Part shown: piece after piece, positions 1 to 11,737 of the stretch
How the letters are laid out: every line of letters starts with the position of its first letter
Position numbering within the stretch: the first letter of the stretch is position 1
DNA from: Chondrosia reniformis
Lineage: Eukaryota; Porifera; Demospongiae; Chondrillida; Chondrillidae
Direction of reading: 5' to 3'
Assembly (NCBI GenBank): GCA_947172415.1
Contig: OX359201.1
Coordinates: 5,816,501-5,880,500, forward strand
DNA length: 64,000 nucleotides
Made by a program: the position numbers and the translations under genes
Notes under the pieces: generated by a model
What the model was told of the DNA's origin: nothing
Seen by the model: only the letters and a program-made list of their open reading frames with translations
Databases searched by the model: none

Positions 1-660
1 CACGTCTATCCGAAGGGTCATCGGTGTTCGTATAGTGGGGTGGTCTCTCTACCTATGGGTTAGTGCCTGGAGATGTATCTCACTATTAATCCTGCTTGTG
101 TGTTAAATTGGCACTTGCGGATTCTTGCTATACGACCCGTACCTGGAGGTTGGTGTGGTCCAGTGCCACTACGTAGTCGGTCAGGAAGCTATTGTAGGCT
201 GCCACATCAGGTTGGTTTGGAAGACAATTGCAATTGGAATTTTATTCAATGTTAACATCCGTGTTATTATGTATTCTCTACTTCTTTTCTTGTAGTTCAT
301 CGATGGGTCCCTACTCTAAAGCGACCTGGCCGATCCCAATGAGCTAAAGTCTGTGTACAGTGCTCTCAAGCTGCGTTGTGTGCACATGATGATTCTCATT
401 GGTGGGAGTTTGTGGTCCGCCAGGGTCGGGCTTGTTCTGTCCGCAGCGTGAGGCAGAGCAAGACTAGTAACTGGTCACAGGACGGTCAGGTACGCCGGAT
501 CGCTCCCGAGCAACTTCTCTTACGACGCCAGTAGTGGAAGTGTCAAACAGAGTTGTAAACATTTTTTGGGGCACGAAGTACTTCCACCTCCTCGTGGTGT
601 GCCCTGGGGTCACTCAGTAAAGTGATGCGAAGCGAAGTACTGCAGCAGCAATCCAATAAA
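1..660. other. Unassigned GC-richer stretch, possible 3' end of a gene or decayed element
   Basis: This stretch is visibly richer in G and C than the following kilobase. On the plus strand a cysteine/tryptophan-rich reading frame runs from about 293 to about 530 with one stop in it, and another open stretch covers 73-255. A plausible poly(A) signal (AATAAA) lies at about 652. It could be the last exons of a gene entering from the left or the remains of a transposon; I do not recognise the family. Confidence 0.25.
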
Positions 661-1555
661 ATTTAAAAGGAGAAGAAACAGCATGGTCTCTTTATTTTTT
701 AAAGAACATTGTTTAAACATTTTCCTTTTTTATTAAAACCTGTATACCTATATCTCAGAATTGTCAAACAAAAATGATTATTGTGCAGTGGTTATTTATA
801 TACAATCCCAATTGAGGATAATGAAGATCATTCATACGTATAAAGTCAAAAACATTTAGCAGTGCTATCTGATATCATCAACACATCCCTCTATAAGCAT
901 TCAGTATACTCTTGTAAATTATTGCATTCCAAGTACATACAAGAGCAATATATACAATATAATATATACATTGACTATATAACTACATGGTACAGGATAA
1001 ATAAAAGCTACATGCAAAAACTACAAATGTTAGTACTAAAATAAAGCATATCAGGAGGAGCGCCGGCTCGTGTCTCTAAGTGATTGTGGCAATATTGCTG
1101 GATACAGACGTATGTGTATAATGTCATTCATAAGGTAAGGAATAAAATAAAAAAGAAGGAAAACGAGAAAAAAGAAAAAAAGAAGGAAAACGAAAAAGGA
1201 AAAAATAAAAAAGAAGGAAAACGAAAAAGGAAAAAATAAAAAAGAAGGAAAACGAAAAAGGAAAAAATAAAAAAAGAAGGAAAACGAAAATTTAAAAAAG
1301 GAAAAAAGAAAGATGATATATAATACTGCATTATATACCTATTACATGTATATATGTATGATTAATTAAATAATTATGCTGCATGCCGTATATTTCAATT
1401 ATTTTGATTGCCTGTGGTTCAAATATATCAAACAGACAGTTAAGGTAAAATGAAATAAGTGTACGATGAATTTATATACACATGTATACATACTAAAGAC
1501 ATATCTATATACATTTATAAATGTACATTTATAAATATATAGCATTGAATGTCAT
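661..1555. other. AT-rich non-coding interval
   Basis: I see no gene here. It holds AT-rich sequence with many TATATA/TACGTA runs, plus the purine-rich tract described separately at 1139-1315. It lies downstream of the 3' end of the TMEM232-like gene. Confidence 0.6.
1139..1315. repeat. Purine-rich low-complexity tract
   Basis: Nearly pure A/G on the plus strand, built from roughly 28-bp units with core GAAGGAAAACGAAAAAGG repeated about four to five times. The minus strand reads through as a Phe/Ser-rich open frame that is a composition artefact. Confidence 0.85.
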
Positions 1556-4500
1556 TCAACTTTGGAGTTCATCTTGTCCATATTCCCTAGCTTCTTCTTC
1601 TTTCCATTTTTTCCAATCCTTTTCAGAAATGGACTTTAGAGTTTCAAATCTTTTCTGTTCAGAACTAGCTGGCTTTTTTGGTACAGTATCCCAGTGGGTC
1701 GATACCCTTGAAAATGTTGAAAATATGTTATATAATAATTGTAAATGTGCATGTACGTATATAACAAAAAGTAGCAACAATTGGGAAGTATTTGTATACA
1801 AACTGAGATAGACAGACTATCTGTATGACTGCATGCCTATGATATTCTAGCAGCCCATCCCTTACTTTGATTTAGTCAGGTTTTTTCTTCTTCCTGGTTG
1901 GTGCGATGGAGACTTTGGTGTGGATTCATTGTGCCTAACATAGAAGATATATATATATACAGCTGTCTGGCCCAGTGGAGAAGAAGAGAAGTAGAAGGAG
2001 AAAACTCCTCATCCAAAGCTCTCACTAGGTTAATTCCCTATAGGCCTTTACTCTAAAGTAGTTATAACACGTAAGAAAAATGGTGTGTTAGATTATTCAT
2101 ATGTGTCATTCACATTTGAGGCCATCCTTATCCAATATGAACTACGTTAGCAAAACAATGTACAAACTGCAAGGACCTACATATACGTATATGAAAAGTC
2201 ACTTCCTCATTTAGTCATACAATATTCAGCCAATAAGAGTGATATACTATATATACATATGATGGAATCTCATTATAGAAGCTGTACAGAATTTAGTACA
2301 TTAACTGACATGATAGGATAGGACAACTAATGGTCTTTCAAACTGTTCATTTTTAAGAAGGTGGTTTTGGCATAATGAGATTCCATTTTATTATGAGTCT
2401 ATTTATAGATATGGTTCTGTAGGTGCATTCTGATAAACCTGCTCGGAGTGCTTCTCTGAGGAGACCTGCTGGATACTGTTAACGTGTCAGCAGTGGTACG
2501 CATCTCTGCCATGTTGCTCTCTGGTAGGAACACTGTACTGAGGTACTCAGCTATCTGATCAAACAGAACTGAAAAGTCACTGTCTTTAGACACAAAGTGA
2601 CTACTCATGCCCTGTGTACATAGACAATAGACATGTAATTAGCTATATATACCTACATACTGTATACCTACTGTAATTAGCTATATATACCTACATACTG
2701 TATACCTACATACTGTATACATATATACTTGTATCCTCATCCAAAACTCTCACTAGGTTTTAGTTCCCTATAGGCCTTTACTTTAAAGTACATAGATACG
2801 GCATGTAAGAAAAATGGTGTATTCAATTCATGTGCACATACAAACATATATGAGATATGCAACTCCTTGACATTCTCTTTGGATATGGAAAAGTGTAATT
2901 ATTAACTTACTAAAGTACTCCTAAAGGCTGGAAAGACTCTTTTATCTTTCTCTGCCGTGTGCCTGGATAGCAGCGTCTCCCAGGCAACAGAGCTAAATCC
3001 ATCTTTTACTGTCTGTGACTTGCAAGTGTGTGTCACATTCAGCAGACCCTGAATGGCAACATATCGTATTCTGTATGATTCCTCATCTACGGCAGGACCA
3101 CCTGAGCAGGGAGAAATGTACATACGTATGTGTCTACATACAGAGAGGAGTTATAGGAACAAAGAATGTGCAGTATAGAACAAACACAGAAGGGAGGTGG
3201 CTGTAGTAGGGAGGCAATTACCTTCTAGGATCAATTTATCTGTACTGTTACAATGTATGTCACCAAAAAAACTAAAGCTTATAAATAGTATGTGTCTTTG
3301 GTGAGTAATTTAGGATAATTCAGCCTTCAGCCAGTCTGATCAAATCAGACCCTATTCTTAATAATAATTGTGTAAGAATAGGGTCCGATTTCATCATACT
3401 AACCTTCCCCCAGTTGGTAGGCACTCACCATTGCTAACGTCTGGTAGTGGTTTTATATATGAGGCCAATTGAGTTAATCCGTACAGTTTGTCTCTGCAGT
3501 TCCGTGAGCTGCAATCCAAGTGTGCTACAGCCTCTTCTATAAAACTGTATCCCACAAGTGCTTGCTCCTGAATGCAGGAAGTGATCCCATGTACAACTAC
3601 GGACATCATGTTCATACAGAAACTGGCAGCCAGCTCAAACGGATAATCTTCAAATCTCTCACAAGAGCTCGAGGGACCCTTGCTCAACTCATCACTTCTC
3701 AAGGAGGAGGGAGAGGACGTCGGACTGTGGCAGAGCACAGTGCTGGGAGCTATGCTGCCCAGAAACACTGTTCCATCATCTAAGGGTGCCTCGCTCTCAA
3801 CATATGCAAACTGCAGAGCAGAAGTGACTGAAGTAGAACTCAAGAGCCTGGGTTTCAGTCTTCCGGTGAGTTTAGGTGACTTCTGCAAGGCTGTGATCAC
3901 CTCTGTTTGGTTGACATCTTGAAGATGAGGTGACTTGACAAAGCTCCTCTTTATATTCTTCCCATTAGTAAAACTGGAGCTAGATGGAAGTTTTGAGGAG
4001 CTTGTAAATCCAGTTGTGGTAATAACACTGGAATGCAAAGTTGTCTCATCTAATTTATTTGCCAAGCTATTGCAGTTGTGGCTAGAGGAATGACTAGATT
4101 CTTTAAAAGCCACTTGCTGGCCAAGTAGATTTATAGCTTTGTGAGGAACTGGACCATTTGATACCCTGCAAACACAAGGAGGCTCCACAAAAGATGCCTT
4201 TCCTGTAATAGAGCGTTCCCTGTCCTGTGGAAGTTCAAATGAAAAGCCGCTAGCCATCAGCTGGAGAAGAGTTAGAGCGTCAATCTTGGTTCTTCCAACA
4301 GAAAACAAGATTCCCATTGCAAGAATGCTCTCCAAGCTACACAGCAATGAAGCACACATTGACATCATTAACTGGTCCAATTACTTTTATCAGTTACGTA
4401 CATTTGCTAGCATCTTAACTTAATGTGATAGTCAATAAATTGATTAGAGTTAAGAGGAAAAAAGGGATATCAGTTCAGGTGCAGTACGTACTCATAGCTC

Positions 4501-7112
4501 AGTAGAAATACAATGGATAGGAGTAATGCATGTATAGGGGAAAGGGAGGGATATTCTGGTTAGTGCAAACCCAGGGACTGAACTCTGATTACAGAGGCCA
4601 AGCTTTTGTTTCTGCAGGTACGTACATATACACTGTACGTATATACACCTAGATAAGGGTTGGATGTATACATTATTACATCAATAGTTTGGAGAGACTA
4701 AAATGGTAAGATAAAATTGCAGGGCAATATTCTTCACTCTTTTACCTGCCAATAACCCACAAACATTTAATTCATGTATGTACGTACAGTTGATCTTGAT
4801 GAGGCTTTGGGTTACATCTAATCAAATCCACGATGGCTGAATCAAAGGAGAAGGTGGAGGAGGAGAAGCTGTTGGAACACTTCCACGCGTCCAGTGCATG
4901 CCACAAGTAGGAGGGCAGACTGTGGGCTTCAGGACCAGTCTGACCCATCTCCTTCCAAGCTGGGATCTCTCCACCATCAATTACAGAGTTGATAAATGCA
5001 CCCTATACATACATATATATACATACATACATATATATACACACATACATATATATACACACATACATATGTACATACATATATATGTAATATATACAAA
5101 TGAACTGTATAGTCAATATATTAGGCTAGGATCTCACCACTAGTTTGGTAACATTCCAGCAGAAGAGGGCATCTGGGTGATTTTGGTAGGTAGTGTCTTT
5201 AGAGAGAAGTCCTTCATAATCAGCTTTGAACTGTTCTCCATCTTGTCCCAACAGTACCTCCTAGTGTACAATCAACACTTAAAATTAACTTGTGTTTAGC
5301 TTTACTTAGGTGTACACTGAGAAGTTGGAGAAGATGGAAGATGACAGACTAGTGAAGAAGGTGTACACTGAGGAAATCGTAGGGCCAAGAGGAAGACCGA
5401 GAAAGAAATGGATAGACAGTTTATAGCTATAGTACAAACTGAAATTGTAGTATTAATTAATGTATATATATATAGCGTCGACCTCCTGCATAGGAGATAA
5501 GCTATGGTGCTGATTGATTGATTGATTGCTTAGCTTTACTGAGTGACTCTGGTATCCTCAAGTACATGACTACAGTGTTCACATGAGGCAACTAACATTT
5601 AGCGATCCTGTGATGAGATGAACGTAGAGTCTCAACGAGGCAGCCAGCATAACATGAAGGAGAAGGATTTCCCTTGACTGCAGAAACGTCTCATGTACCT
5701 CATCACTTTTCAGCCAGCGGTATCCAAGACCAACTATATACAACAAACTGCAAGCAGAAACAGACTACGTACTGATAAAAGACTACAGGCAGTCTATTAA
5801 GATACAAGAATATATAAACCCATTTGATCCGAAGCAGATGTCTTCAGTACACCCAACACATTACGTCCTTGCTTACCATGGAAGGTGGGCAGGAGAGAGA
5901 GGAGATTTGGTTAGCGAGGCAGCCAGTATCAGTAAGGCTTCTAATAAGGATGACAAAATGGAAACATTTCATCAGGTCTTTAAACACTCATACCATGTCT
6001 ATATATACACAAGGTACGTATAGTCAGTTAACACAAGTTATAAAGGTAGTGTGTGATATAAATATAATTCAATAGTGATTAATTATGCATACAATTATGA
6101 ATACACCCAGGCAGTCAGGCTATGTACCTGGGCGGACAGCCTGGTAGTCTTAAGTGGCGATGGTTTATACGTGTCCAGGTATAGCCCTGTGCCCCTTTAC
6201 CACTTTTGGTTTACATTTATTGTATGCATGCATGGGCACTCGAATAATAATATACATAATTTTTATTTATTCATTTAATTTCAGTAATTATAACATAGTG
6301 TGAGCTCATAAGGTAACAATGTCTTGAAAAACAAACCTCCCTGCAAGTGTCCTTCACACTGGGCAAGAAATATCAACTCATACCATACGTCAGATTTGTC
6401 AGTTATTTTCTTTAAAAGGTCTTCAGATCTACCAGTTTTATTAGCAGGGCTCTCATATGAAGTACTCAACTTGTGCTAAAGAGAGATTGTAAGAAAATTC
6501 ATTTTGTTTATTTTTATATATATTTATTTGTATATATTTATGTTTACATTTATTTTGTTATTTTGTTTGCAGTGAATGTACCTTGATTTGCAAAAGGGCT
6601 CTTCTACCCCTTTCCTCTGCTTGCTCCCTTACAGGACCAGAACTGGAACAGAACTGGACCAAAACACAGATCTTCACATTGCTTCACTCTGACTACTTAT
6701 ATCTGTTTAAAATACACATTTGATCTACTGTCCTTTCTATTTAATACATCAAAACACTGGTACATCTGAAGGACTAGTAGTAATATTATGTACATAGCTA
6801 CTTAGTTATAAATGAAATTATTAATCTAAAATGAACACTCTGGCCTAAAGCCTGTTTAGTGCGACAGTTGTAGTTCCACACCTTCACTACATAGTCCCAG
6901 TCAATTTTACAAGGGCTCTTAGGGCTGAGAGGAGAAGGCAGACAGAGAAGACCATTAAAATGTAGCAGATTATCAAAGACGACTTAAACGACCTACTTGG
7001 CATTTGGCTGTTGTTCCGTTTTCTTTTCGACAACTTCCTTCAACAGCTTTCCAGCCTGTCCCTGCGATAATATTCCAAACTTGTGAGATACAGGAACTCG
7101 AACCACAGGCAT
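1556..7112 (-). CDS. TMEM232: TMEM232-like protein, multi-exon
   Basis: Multi-exon minus-strand gene. The start is the ATG at 7112 (exon 6997-7112, reading MPVVRVPVSHKFGILSQ). Exons follow at about 6882-6924, 6591-6630, 6281-6475, 5876-5938, 5593-5740, 5150-5258, 4800-5001, 3429-4370, 2911-3101 and 2439-2611, with the last exon at 1556-1706. The exon near 6.3 kb contains LAQCEGHLQ, close to a segment I recall in vertebrate TMEM232, a poorly characterised multi-pass protein linked to sperm flagella. A hydrophobic exon near 5.65 kb (LLYIVGLGYRWL, then LLLHVMLAASLRL) fits membrane segments. A later exon (RYVAIQGLLNVTHTC) and the lysine/glutamate-rich tail also look coding. Exon 3429-4370 carries an extra serine-rich stretch. 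The joins of exons 2-3 and the 3' limit of the 4.8-5.0 kb exon are uncertain. Introns hold a LINE tail and two MITE-A copies. The family name rests on memory of short similarities. Confidence 0.6.
1960..2105. mobile_element. MITE-A copy in TMEM232-like 3' intron
   Basis: Contains AGCTGTCTGGCCCAGTGGAG, AATTCCCTATAGGCCTTTAC and AAAAATGGTGTGTTAGATTA. A second, truncated copy of the same family follows at 2729-2832. Confidence 0.7.
5310..5532 (+). mobile_element. LINE 3' end in a TMEM232-like intron
   Basis: Codes for a tail of the type LEKMEDDRLVKKVYTEEI followed by GRPRKKWIDSL and a stop, typical of the C-terminus of non-LTR retrotransposon polyproteins. About 100 bp later it ends in TGATTGATTGATTG repeats, as CR1/L2-type 3' ends do. 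It is 5'-truncated. Confidence 0.75.
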
Positions 7113-7193
7113 TCCCTTAAATTAAATCGCCATATTGTCAGTTGTCTAGGTGATTTGGGGAATCCCCAAAATCTCGTCTTCGATCTGATTACG
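7113..7193. promoter_or_regulatory. Bidirectional promoter TMEM232-like / STEEP1
   Basis: Only 81 bp separate the two divergent start codons. The core promoter elements and 5' UTRs of each gene must therefore overlap this interval or the first exon of the neighbour. No TATA box is obvious. Confidence 0.6.
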
Positions 7194-9055
7194 ATGCCAA
7201 AGGTTATTTCAAGAAGTATAGTTGTAACAGATACCAAAGATACTCAGGACTACACAGAAGACAAACCGCTGTATGTATTCCATTGTGTCTGTGGTCAGTT
7301 AGGGCTCATCTTGGGTGAGTGGACACGTTGACATGATTAAGACGTAGGTACACATTTCAAATACATCCATGTATAGATAATCAATCGCTCCAGTGGTCAA
7401 AATGTCATTTTAACTTTTATCCTAAACGTTTCTCCGCGGTCTACCAGCCAAATGAGCTGATGGGGCTTCCTATTCAAATGATAAATAATGAATGAATGAA
7501 TGAATGAACAATCTCACATTACCATTTCTACCTTTGTACTGATAGATACTACTATTGACAAACTACCTCTGAGAGAGAAAGATGGCTCCAGAGTATTAGA
7601 TGGCTCCAAGAATGTGTATAAGATCTACTCTGAAGTTGGTGCAACAGTCTTTTTGAAGCAAGAAAAGGGAATTGAGCAACAATTTAGACAGAATTGTAAA
7701 AAGTAAGCTTTGAATGTCTTGACTGTAAAATCCAACTAGTTAGTGTCAACTATTTACATTTTTGATGATAGTGATTTCTTCTAACTATGTCAAACGTATC
7801 TTTAAGATGGTTCATCTTCATCTAGAATTGGACCCTTCGACCCTCTAAATAAGAACCTTAGAATAGAAACGTCTGATTCTATTAAACAAACTTTGTCTTT
7901 GAGATGGTACATCCTTCGACTTTTGAGTGTTTAGAAATGCAGTTTGGTTTCGTTTCTTGGTCACACGTTTTGACCCTGGGGATTTGACCAAGAAATGGGA
8001 CCAAAAGATAAGTTCGACGCAGTTAGAAGGAATCCTTATTCTATTAAACAAACTGTATCTCTAGACCCTCAAGAGACTAAAGATGAACCATCTCAAAGAT
8101 ATTTACATTTCCTTGTTAAGGTATCCATTTTGATTAATTATTCTTGATTGAGCAATCTACCTACATTAGACTACAAACTGGTATGTTTATGCTCTGATGC
8201 GACAATGTTTCTCTGCCTCTGTCACAGGTGCAGCTTACCCCTGTACTATCGTCACACTGAGATGGACTCAAAAGTGACATTTATTATGAAGGATGCTCTT
8301 GTGAGGAGTGAGGGAGATGGCGTCACAACTCAGAAGCCGAAGACACTAAATGTGGCCGATAATAAAGGGAAGAAGGTAATGGAATCATTGGTCTCAGTAG
8401 ATTTATGAGATTTTGTATAAATACTGTAGAAGGATTGCATTAATGTGGTATGCATACTGTACATGACAGGCTATAAGGTACACAAAAGAACATATACAGT
8501 ACATCTTAATAACCTTTCATCATATTCTCAGCAGTCACTTGCTAATACCATCTTTTTGCCTCCATTTTGTTTCTCTTTGTGCATCTTTTTGCTTCCATCT
8601 ATGTATGTACTACAGCTGTATAGACACACAATGGAGGCTGGCAAGTTTAGTACTGTCACAGTGTCGACAGTTGATGAGGAGGAAGCAGAAATTGAAGCTG
8701 TAAGTTGTCCTTTAATATACATACATTTGTTTCACGTCATAGTTCCTCATACTCTAGACCTTAATAAGCATAAACTTTGTTCTAAAACCCCTATTTAGAA
8801 AGAGATTGCAGATTCGTTTGCAAGTAATGCTGGCTTGATCCACAAGCAGTTAATCAGAACTGAAGAAGGAAGAAAAAGATATTCGGAGCAGGTAAGATAA
8901 GTCACCCACACAAATCTTACCATTCATTTATGATATGTTTTATGTACATCTGGAAATGCTGATATATCTGTGTTATTTTGTTATCACAGAAAGCTATTGA
9001 AGAGTTCATTAAAGCCAAGAAGCAAAGAGGAACGTTAATTGATAGAGTTACCTGA
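7194..9055 (+). CDS. STEEP1: STEEP1 (CXorf56 homologue), STING ER-exit protein
   Basis: Six exons: 7194-7314, 7546-7702, 8228-8375, 8616-8699, 8799-8891 and 8990-9055. They total 669 bp, or 222 residues, the same length as I recall for the human protein. The N-terminus MPKVISRSIVV, the CVCGQ motif, the KGIEQQFRQNCKKC segment (with the second zinc-binding-like cysteine), KFSTVTVSTVDEEEAEIEA and the ending KQRGTLIDRVT match the family throughout. In vertebrates STEEP1 promotes exit of STING from the endoplasmic reticulum; a splicing-associated role has also been proposed for the family. Intron 2 contains a complete fold-back element (MITE-B). The gene is divergent from the TMEM232-like gene. 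Confidence 0.95.
7797..8106. mobile_element. MITE-B, fold-back element in STEEP1 intron 2
   Basis: About 310 bp bounded by inverted ends: TTTAAGATGGTTCATCTTC at the left and its counterpart GATGAACCATCTCAAAGAT at the right. No coding capacity, so it is a non-autonomous terminal-inverted-repeat element. Relatives occur near 11.4-11.6, 25.52-25.66, 38.16-38.35 and 45.12-45.24 kb. Confidence 0.75.
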
Positions 9056-9124
9056 TTTGTGTAGTACATGTGACTACCTATTGCGTAATACAATTATCAG
9101 ATTTCGACATTACGCAATGATTCG

Positions 9125-9838
9125 ATGGCTCAGAAAGTTGGAGGAATTTTGAGACGTTTTGGACCCATTTTACAATGTAGGTGTATCCTTACTAGTTCAA
9201 TTAGACTAGGAAAAGACTATTATGCTATTCTGGGAGTCGATAGACAGGCGGCGCCTAAAGAAATAAAGTCAAGGTTTGTTGAACTCTCAAAGAAGCTTCA
9301 CCCGGATTTAAATCCTGACGTTCCAAGTGCGACGTTTGTGGAGCTTAATGAGGCTTACACAATGCTCAGTAACAGCCACAGACGTCACCAGTACGACTTA
9401 GAACTGGCGAATGAACTGGCTAATAGAACATCAGGGTACTCCGGGGCCCGGGGCTGGTCGCCCGCCAACCCCGGGGGGCAGGGGTGGTCGGGTTCTGTTG
9501 GAAAGACCTACAGTGCTACTGGCGCCTATGCGCCCCCGCGAGCGGACTACAGGTTCACCAATGAGCAAGGATATTATAAGAATCTGAAGAGCAAGAATAG
9601 CAAAATGGTTGTGTACATGTTGATTGTACTGGTTGTGGGAACAACCTTACACATCTTGCGTATACAATCAAACCATAAGATGTTGCTAAAGGGCATGGAC
9701 GAACGGAATCATAAAGTTAATAATATTTACAATGATGTCTGTTCACAAGCAAAAGAAAGGTCTTTGCAAGAACAATTGGACAAACTTAGAGAAAAACACT
9801 CCAGCAGGTTGGAGAAGGTGAAAGGTCAAAAAGGATGA
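9125..9838 (+). CDS. DNAJC4: DnaJ-domain membrane protein, DNAJC4-like
   Basis: Intronless 237-residue protein. A J domain covers about residues 29-96, with the HPD tripeptide in KKLHPDLNP, and starts KDYYAILGVD. A glycine/proline-rich linker follows, then one predicted transmembrane segment at about residues 160-180 (MLIVLVVGTTLHI), and a charged coiled tail rich in Glu/Lys. The N-terminus (basic, few acids) could target mitochondria. The layout J domain, linker, single TM resembles DNAJC4 (about 240 residues in human), but DNAJC30 and other mitochondrial J proteins share parts of it. J proteins stimulate Hsp70 ATPase. The start ATG lies 70 bp after the STEEP1 stop. Its last 140 bp and 3' flank are duplicated at 11.6-12.0 kb. 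Confidence 0.75.
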   Translation: MAQKVGGILRRFGPILQCRCILTSSIRLGKDYYAILGVDRQAAPKEIKSRFVELSKKLHPDLNPDVPSATFVELNEAYTMLSNSHRRHQYDLELANELANRTSGYSGARGWSPANPGGQGWSGSVGKTYSATGAYAPPRADYRFTNEQGYYKNLKSKNSKMVVYMLIVLVVGTTLHILRIQSNHKMLLKGMDERNHKVNNIYNDVCSQAKERSLQEQLDKLREKHSSRLEKVKGQKG

Positions 9839-9961
9839 CACAACCATTTCTCTAGATCTGTCCTAGCCTTTGTATTATTTATCTCTCTAAATGTAATTTA
9901 TTATACATGTGGAATTGTGTATATAAGTACGTACATATATTATCTAATGCATCTGTTATCT

Positions 9962-9967
9962 GCAATA
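9962..9967 (+). terminator. Poly(A) signal of DNAJC4-like gene
   Basis: AATAAA inside TGCAATAAAATTCAAGG about 125 bp after the stop codon. The same signal is present in the duplicate at about 11863. Confidence 0.65.
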
Positions 9968-10039
9968 AAATTCAAGGATTTAGACATTTAATTCGACCCA
10001 TGTGTCTTTATCAGGTCAGAGATTATGTATCCCAGCCTA

Positions 10040-10100
10040 GATTAGGCTGCAGTCACTTGGCTGGTTTGGCGTAATACATTCCAGTGATTATTTCTATCAC
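10040..10100. repeat. Partial MITE-C copy
   Basis: One half of the inverted-repeat element seen complete at 40.93-41.10 kb, sharing GCGTAATACATTCCAGTGAT with its terminal repeat. A second partial copy (about 11935-12000) lies in the duplicated segment. Confidence 0.6.
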
Positions 10101-10718
10101 ATTATAATAATAATAATAATAATAATAATGATTTTTATTAATGTGACATGCTATTCTGAAAAAAAGATCAGTCAGAAATAGCCCAACCCATGGTGGGTTT
10201 ACAAGTCACTAGCAGGGGGTATACATTTCCAGGGCCATGCAGGGAGGGTGTATGTATTACAAAACCTTTATGGAACAAAAATTAGTGAGAATGAGTGAGA
10301 GATTTACGATGAATGTACATACTGTAAATATAATTTGAGATCTTTTGATTTGGGTATGTTAGGATGAAGTGGTTATATATGTATATTACTTTAAAAATTA
10401 ATTTAAATAGGTTGCATGGATAAGAAATTTATACATAGGAAATAACTGTCTTCTATCTAGCAATGTTTGTGTGCAAAAGATTTGAACAATGCAGCCAGAT
10501 AATTTGCTTGATCCTCTGTGCTGAATAGCAAGTGTTTCCACTCAAACCAAGGAATCTACCAGAGCACAAATACCACATCCATTATATATAGTACATTATA
10601 CTGCACTCTCTAAGTAGAGATAGCTGAAAAATATGGGCCACCCTACTCAATTTATAAATTATAAATAAAATTTATACACTCCGTTGCTGGGGCAACCAAG
10701 GCAAATTATATTCCACAA

Positions 10719-11102
10719 CGGAAGTATAACTGTAATAATAGGCACTTTGGCCTCCTATTGCAGTAACTGTAATAATAGGCACTTTGGCCTCCTATTGCAG
10801 TAACTGTAATAATAGGCACTTTGGCCTCCTATTGCAGTAACTGTAATAATAGGCACTTTGGCCTCCTATTGCAGTAACTGTAATAATAGGCACTTTGGCC
10901 TCCTATTGCAGTAACTGTAATAATAGGCACTTTGGCCTCCTATTGCAGTAACTGTAATAATAGGCACTTTGGCCTCCTATTGCAGTAACTGTAATAATAG
11001 GCACTTTGGCCTCCTATTGTAGTAACTGTAATAATAGGCACTTTGGCCTCCTATTGCAGTAACTGTAATAATAGGCACTTTGGCCTCCTATTGCAGTAAC
11101 TG
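10719..11102. repeat. 37-bp minisatellite, about 10 copies
   Basis: Near-identical 37-bp units with core AATAGGCACTTTGGCCTCCT. Each unit can fold (AATAGG pairs with CCTATT, and internally AGGC with GCCT). The duplicated segment at about 12358-12400 holds a single unit, which points to recent expansion here or contraction there. Confidence 0.95.
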
Positions 11103-11407
11103 TTACACAATGTGATATCCCACCAAAAACTCAGTAAACTCCTATAAGCTTGTGTATCCTGCAAAAATGCAAGAAAAGCCTAGGGGTGGAGTGTATACCT
11201 ATTACATATACTATATTAGCAGAATCCTATCAAGATTGCAATTTGAACATGTTCCTGATGTAACAGCTATCAATCCTGATGTCAATGGCCATCCAAAGAG
11301 CCAATACTGTGAGTCATGAGATCAGCCCATTCATACCATTAACTTGGTTAACTTGTATATACATTTGATAGTTTAAAAATTAGGTACATCTCAAATTATA
11401 TGAAGTG

Positions 11408-11737
11408 ATAGGGCTTTTGAGTGTTTAGAAATGCAGTTTGGTTTCGTTTCTTGGTCACACGTTTTGACCCTGGGGATTTGACCAAGAAATGAAACCAAAA
11501 GATAAGTTCGACGCAGTTAGAAGGAATCCTTATTCTATTAAACAAACTGTATCTCTAGACACTCAAAAGACTAAAAATAAACAATCTCAAAGATATTTAC
11601 AACGGAATCATAAAGCTAATAATATTTACAATGATGTCTGTTCACAAGCAAAAGAAAGGTCTTTGCAAGAACAATTGGACAAACTTAGAGAAAAACACTC
11701 CAGCAGGTTGGAGAAGGTGAAAGGTCAAAAAGGATGA
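11408..11737 (+). pseudogene. Duplicated DNAJC4 3' end fused to MITE-B
   Basis: From about 11600 the sequence repeats the DNAJC4-like gene from 9704 onward, including the final 45 codons and stop (NNIYNDVCSQAKERSLQEQ in both), then the 3' UTR. Directly upstream, 11408-11599 is nearly identical to the right part of the MITE-B in STEEP1 intron 2. An open frame runs across the junction (11489-11737), but there is no J domain and no promoter evidence, so I treat it as a truncated duplicate. Confidence 0.85.

Noticed and set aside
1128-1331. Phe/Ser-rich minus-strand frame
   Set aside because: Complement of a low-complexity purine tract.
7040-7237. 65-codon minus-strand frame overlapping the STEEP1 start
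   Set aside because: It overlaps the TMEM232-like first exon in a different frame and is the antisense of STEEP1 exon 1; the alternative frame from 7112 gives a plausible N-terminus and a good donor.
10719-11102. CRISPR-like array
   Set aside because: The 37-bp units are contiguous with no spacers, and the genome is eukaryotic; it is a minisatellite.
11489-11737. 82-codon frame as a second DNAJC4-like gene
   Set aside because: Its 5' half is MITE sequence and it lacks a J domain; it is a duplicated 3' fragment.
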